DNA of 64,000 bases. Source: Antilocapra americana (taxonomy: Eukaryota; Chordata; Mammalia; Artiodactyla; Antilocapridae). The number at the start of each line of letters is the position of its first letter. Position 1 is the first letter of the stretch. The stretch lies in the NCBI GenBank assembly GCA_007570785.1, contig ML664175.1, forward strand, positions 6,893,618 to 6,957,617, written 5' to 3'. The notes beneath the pieces were generated by a model, which was given only the letters and a program-made list of their open reading frames with translations, was not told the origin of the DNA and ran no database searches. A program made the translations under genes and the position numbers. Below, piece by piece: positions 58,063-64,000 of the stretch.

Positions 58063-59499
58063 ATCACTTCAGTTCAGTTTAGTGGCTCAGTTGTGTCTGA
58101 CTCTTTGTGACCCCTTGGATTGCAGCACTCCAGGTTTTCCTGTCCATCACCAACTCCTGGAGCTTACTCAAGCTCGTGTCCATTGAGTCGGTGATACCAT
58201 CCAACCATCTCATCCTCTGTCGTCCCCTTCTCTTCCTGCCTTCAGTCTTTCCCAGCATCAGGGTATTTTCCAAGGAGTCAGCTCTTTGCATCAGGTGGCC
58301 ACAGTATTGGAGTTTCAACTTTAGCATCAGTCCTCCCAATGAATATTCAGGACTGATTTCCTTTAGGATTGACTGGTTGGATCTCCTTGCAGTCCAAGGG
58401 ACTCTCAAGAGCCTTCTCCAACACCATACTTCAAAAGCATCAATTCTTCGGTGCTCACCTTTCTTTATAGTCCAACTCTCACATCCATACATGACTATTG
58501 GAAAAACCATAACTTTGATTAGATGGACCTTTTTTGGCAAAATAATGTCTCTGCTTTTTAATATGCTGTCTAGTTTGGTCATAGCTTTTCTTCCAAGGTG
58601 TGAGGGTCTTTTAATTTTATGGCTGCAATCAGCATCTTCAGGGATTTCAGAGCCCAGAAAGATAAAGTCTGTCACTGCTTTCATTGTTTCCCCATCTACT
58701 TACCGTGAAGTGATGGGACCAGATGCCATGATCTTAGTTTTCTGAATGTTGAGTTTTAAGCCAACTTTTCCACTCTCCTTTTTCACTTTCATCAAGAGAC
58801 TCTTTAGTTCTTATTCGCTTTCTGCCATAAGGGTGGTGTTATCTACATATCTGAGGTTGTTGATATTTCTCCCAGCAATCTTGATTCCAGCGTCTGCTTT
58901 ATCCAGCCTGGGATTTCGCATGATGTACTCTACATATGTTATATAAAAAGGGTGACAATATACATCCTTGACATGCTCCTTTCCCTATTTGGAACCAGTC
59001 TGTTTTTCCATGTCCAGTTCTAACTATTGCTTCTTGACCTGCATACAGATTTCTCAGGAGGCAGGTCAGGTAGTCTGGTATTCCCATCTCTTTCAGAACT
59101 TTACACAGTTTTTTGTGATCCACACAGTCAAAGGCTTTAGCATATTCAATAAAGCAGAAGTAGATGCTTTTCTGGAACTCTCTTGCTTTTTGGATGATCT
59201 AATGGATGTTGGCAATTTGATCTGTGATTCCTCTGCCTTTTCTAAATCCAGCTTGAACATCTGGAAGTTCACAGTTCTCGTACTGTTTTTGAAGCCTCAC
59301 TTGGAGAATTTTGAGCATTACTTTACTAGCATATGAGATGAGTGCAATTGTGTAGGAGTTTGAGCATTCTTTGGCATTGCCTTTTTTAGGGATTGGAATG
59401 GAAACTGACCTTTTCCAGTCCTGTGGGCATTGCTGAGTTTTCCAAATTTGCTGGCATATTGAGTGCAGCACTTTAACAGCATCATCTTTTAGGATTTGA
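58063..59499 (-). mobile_element. BovB LINE, 5'-truncated 1.4-kb copy
   Basis: On the plus strand it begins with the reversed tail ('cttcagttcagtttagtggc') and runs backwards to the reverse-transcriptase fingers region near 59499, where homology to the 53-56 kb copy stops. It corresponds to about 54940-56349 of that copy in inverted orientation. Minus-strand frames at 59199-59471, 58899-59123 and 58079-58684 are the coding remnants. Position 58838-58849 encodes Y-V-D-N where YADD is expected, so it is catalytically dead. Confidence 0.96.
58079..59471 (-). pseudogene. BovB ORF2 reverse-transcriptase remnant
   Basis: The fingers piece lies at 59199-59471 ('CQQIWKTQQCPQDWKRS' and 'ADVQAGFRKGRG'-like text). 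The motif B piece at 58899-59123 keeps 'GKGACQGCILSPFLYN'. The C-terminal piece at 58079-58684 is 201 codons, the longest undisrupted BovB frame in the window, with '[20 protein letters not shown]' and a tryptophan/cysteine-rich segment. The frames are separated by shifts, and the catalytic motif is changed. A plus-strand frame of 212 codons (58107-58745) is its antisense shadow. Confidence 0.9.
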
Positions 59500-59509
59500 A
59501 ATGGATTGC

Positions 59510-59930
59510 TTACCTTTGGTCAGATCATCTTTTCATGAAGTGGGTTGTCTGTGTGCTTCCTGTAGGGTCCTTTCTTTAGCATTCTCAATCAATCAGTTTT
59601 TTGTTAAAACGTTGGATTGGCTCCTAACCGATGGCAGGGGCTGTGTCAGCGGACACAGCATCAGAATATATTACTCCAGGTCGGTTTGTCATCTCTTATC
59701 GCATCCTCTTTTCATGAGTTTTTCAAAACCAGGCACTTTTTCTGTTGCCCTTCACTGGGCTGGCTTCCAGCATACCTTGTTCTGGGGGTAGAACTGTAAG
59801 GGCAAATGCATAATTCAGTGGTTTGTACTTTGCATCTTTTAACCATGGACATCAAATCCAGGAATGACACAATGGTGAGGCTTTTGCTTAGACAGTGTTT
59901 TTTCTGAGAGAGGCTTAACATTCATACCAA
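59510..59930. other. Unique CpG-bearing patch, candidate conserved element
   Basis: It directly follows the inverted BovB. Five CpG sites occur within about 90 bases (near 59609, 59629, 59650, 59683, 59700), together with 'ctcaatcaatcag' near 59584, 'gattggctcctaa' near 59614 and an 8-bp-arm palindrome. Frames of 60-96 codons have no recognised domain. Function is inference. Confidence 0.28.
59640..59659. repeat. Perfect 8-bp inverted repeat, 4-base loop
   Basis: 'gctgtgtc' (59640-59647) pairs with 'gacacagc' (59652-59659) across 'agcg'. It is GC-rich for this region. Confidence 0.92.
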
Positions 59931-60389
59931 TTTATAGTTCCTTTGCATAGTAGATAAGTATTGTAATAGTCTTATAATAGGTGACTTAATGGAAACATGT
60001 ACATTATAGGGTCAATGTCACTGCAATTTATTACAAGTCCAATTCAAGGCTCCTAACTCTATGTATCTAACTTTTACTACTATATTATGCGTAGTACATA
60101 GTAGGTATTTAAAAATATCCATTGAACTTTATCATATTATCAATAGACAAATAAATAAAATGAAATTTCAACTCTTTTTTTTTAAATCCAAGACTGACCT
60201 AAAATAGACCCATTCGACTAGTTTGAAAATCTGGCAGAATAACAGCCTTTATGTTTATACTGGGTAAATGATGGCAGCTAAATAAGGTCCCAACTTTGTA
60301 TTTTATTTGTCTGTATGCTAGTTTTGGAAGTAAAGGCAGAACTATTGTGCTAAAACTTTATTTCTTTTCCATACCTTACACTTAAAAAC
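59931..60389. other. Unclassified AT-rich stretch
   Basis: No gene or named repeat recognised. Confidence 0.5.
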
Positions 60390-60535
60390 CTTTTACAAAG
60401 TACAGATATTCATGATTCTGTTAATTCACAGAACAAGCCTAGATGATCAGTTGACATAGATACTATTCCCATTTGAAAGATAGGAATCAAAGAGCTAGAA
60501 GTGACTCACTGAGAATTAGAGCCTAGCGCCATAAT
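60390..60535 (-). mobile_element. MIR SINE fragment, antisense
   Basis: 'ttaattcacagaacaagcct' near 60421, 'actattcccatttgaaagat' near 60463 and 'caaagagctagaagtgactc' near 60488 fit the antisense MIR core. Confidence 0.65.
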
Positions 60536-60584
60536 TTTGGTTCATTTTTTCCCCTAGTATACTGTGATGTTAGCTAATAAAATA

Positions 60585-60810
60585 ATAATAACAGCAACTA
60601 TTTATTGAATGTTTATTGTGTCCCAGGCCCTGTGCTAAGCACTTAACTCACATTATGTCATTGTAATCATCATAAGAACTCTTTAAGGAGACACTATTAT
60701 TAGTGTCATTTTGCAGATGAATTAATTCAGGCTTAGAGAGTTTGGGTAACTTGTGACAAAGTTCTGAAGCAAGCAAGTAAAAGAGATGGATTTTGATACT
60801 ATGTGAAAGT
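60585..60810 (-). mobile_element. MIR SINE, antisense
   Basis: 'tattgaatgtttattgtgtc' near 60603, 'ccaggccctgtgctaagcac' near 60623, 'cattttgcagatgaattaat' near 60707 and 'agagagtttgggtaacttgt' near 60735. Well preserved for a MIR. Confidence 0.9.
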
Positions 60811-62040
60811 GTTTAACCACACACAATGCTATATAATTTCTTGTACAAGATAACATAGAGAAAACTGTAGAGGGTAGGAAAAGAGTGAAGGTGAGAGACA
60901 TGGATTTGTATGGGCACAAATTTTTTTGTAAAATAATATTTAAAATTCTAAAATTAAGGCTAGTTTTATATGAATAAAACCATTGCTCCTGCAAAGTTAA
61001 AGTTTCCTCTCTCCCCTTCAATTACTCTGTCACAGACCAGTTGATGTTCAAGTAGGAAGGAATGTTCTCTGGAATGGATTTATATTTCATAAGATGGAAT
61101 AGGCCATTTTCATGCTCCATTCACTCAGGCCTGTTCTCTATCTGTATCCTGGTAACACCTAACCATCTGTCCATTCAAGGATATCGTCTACCTTGGACAA
61201 GCCAGCCTGGGTAAACCACAATTTCCAGTTGCCTGGTTATCATTACTAATGTATCAGAATGCTTTCTGTACATCTTTCAACTCAGTGAGCCATACTTATT
61301 TTATTCAACATGTTGTCTCTAGACAAGGCTTCTTGTTTAATATTATCCTTCTCCTCTGCCTCATGCTAGTTCTTCAGGGCCTCCATTGCAGGCTGCACAT
61401 CAGCCACTCTCACTGATGCTAAAGGCAGTGATGGAGGGATTTAGATTAAGAAAGTTTCCTTAAGAGCTCCTTCATCCTGTTATTCTTCAATAAGGTAATC
61501 TCTAGGGAAATATTAAATGAATCCAGAAACTTAACTCTGTCTGACCCTGAAATATCAAGTTACCTATAAGATCTTTGTATCCAAGTATCAAGTCAGGCCA
61601 AGCAAGGCCAGGTTCCTGAGTTCCCCTACGATGATGCTGTACCCTATTCAACTTCCCATCACAGTGCTGAGGCTCACACGATGACTAATTTCCTAAGCAA
61701 AAGAGTCAACAATATGTTGGGGTCAACACTGAGGCTGGTTCACACAGAAAAATACCTATGGCCAAAATATCCTTCAACTTTTGATCTCTGAACCTAAAAC
61801 TATGACCTAGATTCAGATACTTCCATTTTTTCCCTTCTTATTCTGTTATTAAAATACATCCCTTCTTCAAGTGCTCTTTCTGTCTAATGGGGGAAAAAAA
61901 TAGGTTGAAAATTCCCCTTAATCTGCTTCTTACCTAAGTAGGAAACTCCATGGCTTCCAATCACTTGTCACTTCATGACATGTGTAATCATATCACACAA
62001 ATAAGTTTATTTAACAGTGTGGACCCTGTTGAACTGAGGT
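60811..62040. other. Unclassified stretch
   Basis: A 99-codon antisense frame at 60722-61021 overlaps the MIR and has no domain. No named repeat is recognised. Confidence 0.45.
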
Positions 62041-62358
62041 TGCTATTGTCTGTTTGTATCCCCCAAAAGTCATATGTCGAATTTTAATCCCCCCAAGAGG
62101 TGGGGCCTTTGAAAGGGTAGAACATTCATGAATGTAATTAATTAATGTTCTTATAAAAGAGACCCTACGGAAATCACTCATCCCTTTCACCATGTGAGGA
62201 CACCATGAGAAACCTGCAACTCAGAAGAGGGCTCTCATCTGACTATGGTGGTGCTTAATCTTGAACTTACAGCCTCTTGAACTATGAAAGATAAATTGTC
62301 TCTTGTTTATAAGTTACTCAGACTGTGGTATTATATTAAAGTTGCCTGGACTAAATCA
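62041..62358 (+). mobile_element. MaLR-type (ERVL-MaLR) solo LTR
   Basis: 'tgctattgtctgtttgtatc' at the start, 'gaggtggggcctttgaaagg' near 62097, 'ttataaaagagaccctacgg' near 62152, 'caccatgtgaggacaccatg' near 62189 and 'ttataagttactcagactgt' near 62308 follow the MLT1/MST LTR pattern. It is short for the family. No internal region is seen. An antisense 60-codon frame is chance. Confidence 0.85.
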
Positions 62359-62414
62359 AGGTTTGCTTATATAATATCACCACTTTCAAGGAAACCAAAC
62401 ATTTCTCTTACCTG

Positions 62415-62689
62415 CTGCTGCTGCTACTAAGTGGCTTCAGCTGTGTCCGACTCTGTGTGACCCCATAGACGGCAGCCCACCAGGCTCCCCCATCCCTGGG
62501 ATTCTCCAGGCAAGAACACTGGAGTGGATTGCCATTGCCTTCTCCAATGCATGAGAATGAAAAGCGAAAGTGAAGTCACTCAGTCGTGTCTGACTCTCTG
62601 TGACCCCATGGACTGCAGCCTACTAGGCTTCTCCATCCATGGGAGTTTCCAGGCAAGAGTACTGGAGTGGGGTGCCATTGCCTTCTCCA
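62415..62689 (-). mobile_element. Bov-A2 SINE with 11-bp target-site duplication
   Basis: A GCT-triplet run, then two Bov-A monomers joined by 'caatgcatgagaatgaaaag' near 62545. Perfect copies of 'tctcttacctg' lie at 62404-62414 and 62690-62700. A 104-codon plus frame across it is spurious. Confidence 0.96.
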
Positions 62690-62700
62690 TCTCTTACCTG

Positions 62701-63837
62701 AGATCCTCAATTATTTGCCATAATTTTTTTCAAGGTTATAATGCTGTCCTTCTTGCTAAATCCAAGGAATGTCATTGGGCTATCTCTTCTCTTCTCAGCT
62801 TTTTAAACACTAGTGACAATTCATTTGATGCCTGTTAACAAAAGTTTCTGTAGCAAATGGTACCCTCAAGTTTCACTCATGGTTCTCTCCCACCTCTCTG
62901 ATTTTTCTCTCCTCATGTATGGACCTCAGTTCTTGATTATCAGCCCTTATTTCTCCCAGATCTCACCCTGAAAGTATTTATCCAATCTTGGATTTCAGCA
63001 CTATTGTCATGTATATGACTTTCAAATCTGACTCACCAAACTTGTCCTATATCTCTTATCCTGCCTTTTTCTTAAGGTGAGCATATACCAAATCTAACCC
63101 ATCATTTCTCCCCCACAAATAGTTTTGTCCTAATTTTTCCATTTCTTAGAAAAATTAAAATGTGAAGTTTAGGCAGATGTGGATTGATGTGGTAGCAGGC
63201 AAATTGAGACAAAAATAATGTATTTGCAAGAATTTTGTAAGGAATAAATGTGGGATTTAATGACTGGTAAGATGTAAAGAATAATTCAAAGAAAAAGAAG
63301 CTTATTAGTTGAAGCATTTCCTTGGTATCCTGGCAACAGTCTCTACGTCACTCTGACTCCCTTCTTTGTTCATGCCTTACCTCCATTCCCTAGCTAGCAA
63401 AGCTCTTTTTCAAAACTATTCTTTCATCTGCCTCCTTAGCACAGCACATCAGTCTTATAAAAACTACATTTTTATTTTTATCCTGTATCTATAGCTACAT
63501 ATAGGCTAACTAAATATTTGATGAATAAATGTAATGAACATGCCTCATTTTCAACCTTGTCTAAGGAAATTGATGTGATCGTCTGGTGGTTGCCAGAAGC
63601 TCTGAATGTTCACCTTCTCAATTCAGTTCTCTGTTGATAACTTTTGGAGTCCACTGTTCTTTTCAGGTTGTGGTGGGATTCTGAGATCCACATGACTCTT
63701 TCATCAACCGCCTTATCTATATCAGAACTCTCTCAAAAGCACAGTCATTCCTAATTTGGAATTATTAGTAATTCCTAATGGGAGTCCTGAGCCCGTTCTG
63801 CTGTTTCTAGCTATATTTATCCCCTCACCAGGGCACT
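62701..63837. other. Unclassified, possible L2 relic in first half
   Basis: The pyrimidine-rich text at about 62850-63070 loosely resembles a 5' part of L2 in sense direction. From 63100 on I recognise nothing. No gene is supported. Confidence 0.35.
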
Positions 63838-63960
63838 TTGTGGCCCCTGCAGTTGGCAGAATCACAGCTCCTCAAAGATGTCCATATCCTCATTCTGATA
63901 ACCTGTGAATATGTTGGTCACATGGCAAAAGAATTTTGCAGACATAATTAAGAATTTGAG
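63838..63960 (-). mobile_element. Ancient interspersed repeat, unnamed (reverse copy), interrupted
   Basis: 'cagttggcagaatcacagct' near 63850, 'aaagatgtccatatcctcat' near 63875, 'gaatatgttggtcacatggc' near 63907 and 'ttttgcagacataattaag' near 63934 read as the reverse complement of the end of the repeat family at 38957-39390. A Bov-tA follows directly, so the older repeat was probably hit by the SINE. Confidence 0.6.
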
Positions 63961-64000
63961 GGCTTCCCTAGTGGCATAGTGGATAAAGATCCATCTGCCA
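63961..64000 (+). mobile_element. Bov-tA SINE head, cut by window end
   Basis: The last 40 bases begin 'ggcttccctagtggcatagt' and continue 'ggataaagatccatctgcca', the tRNA-derived head of a Bov-tA. The body lies outside the window. Confidence 0.88.

Noticed and set aside
58107..58745. 212-codon plus-strand open frame
   Set aside because: It is the antisense of the BovB ORF2 C-terminus (58079-58684 minus). The same antisense pattern appears at 30913-31362 and 9675-10127, as expected from shared repeat sequence.

Overview
The window is nuclear DNA from a ruminant, most likely a pecoran such as cattle, sheep, goat or buffalo. The evidence is its repeats: Bov-tA and Bov-A2 SINEs, BovB (RTE-type) LINEs on both strands and a 3' end of a ruminant-type young L1. 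I cannot tell the species apart. Base composition is AT-rich, and CpG is scarce outside a few unique patches. There is no CpG island, no tRNA or rRNA gene and no convincing protein-coding exon. The window reads as a gene desert or the inside of a very long intron. Open frames over about 110 codons are mostly repeat protein remnants, their antisense shadows, or chance.

Layout. 1-11 kb: old L1 3' end, a Bov-tA cluster with one nested copy, MER5A-like and L2/MIR relics, a unique patch at 4.6-5.2 kb, and a BovB 3' end followed by a small DNA-transposon relic. 11-24 kb: one Bov-tA, several MIRs, a BovB 3' end and long unclassified AT-rich DNA, with a unique CpG-bearing patch at 15.7-16.4 kb. 24-36 kb: Bov-A2 and Bov-tA insertions with readable target-site duplications, an old L1 antisense block, a 0.8-kb BovB piece, a young L1 3' end with a 17-bp duplication, and a 492-bp solo retroviral LTR with a 4-bp duplication. 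36-53 kb: MIR/L2 relics, an old L1 3' end split by a Bov-A, a Bov-A2, a 24-bp minisatellite, and the most gene-regulatory-looking unique block at 49.8-51.4 kb. 53-60 kb: a nearly complete BovB (3.1 kb) that split an older repeat, then a second 1.4-kb BovB in the opposite direction. 60-64 kb: MIRs, a MaLR-type LTR, a Bov-A2, and a Bov-tA cut by the window end.

The elements do not form a pathway. They are a layered record: L2/MIR, then MER5A/MaLR-era elements, then BovB and Bov SINEs, then the young L1. The best leads are (i) the inverted BovB pair at 54.9-59.5 kb, (ii) loss of the reverse-transcriptase catalytic motif in all three BovB copies long enough to show it, each by a different lesion, (iii) a two-headed Bov-tA found at two loci with the same internal junction, and (iv) six unique, CpG-retaining or homeodomain-site-rich patches that could be conserved enhancers. 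I found no convincing new biological system. Family names are from memory of consensus patterns; no database search was run.
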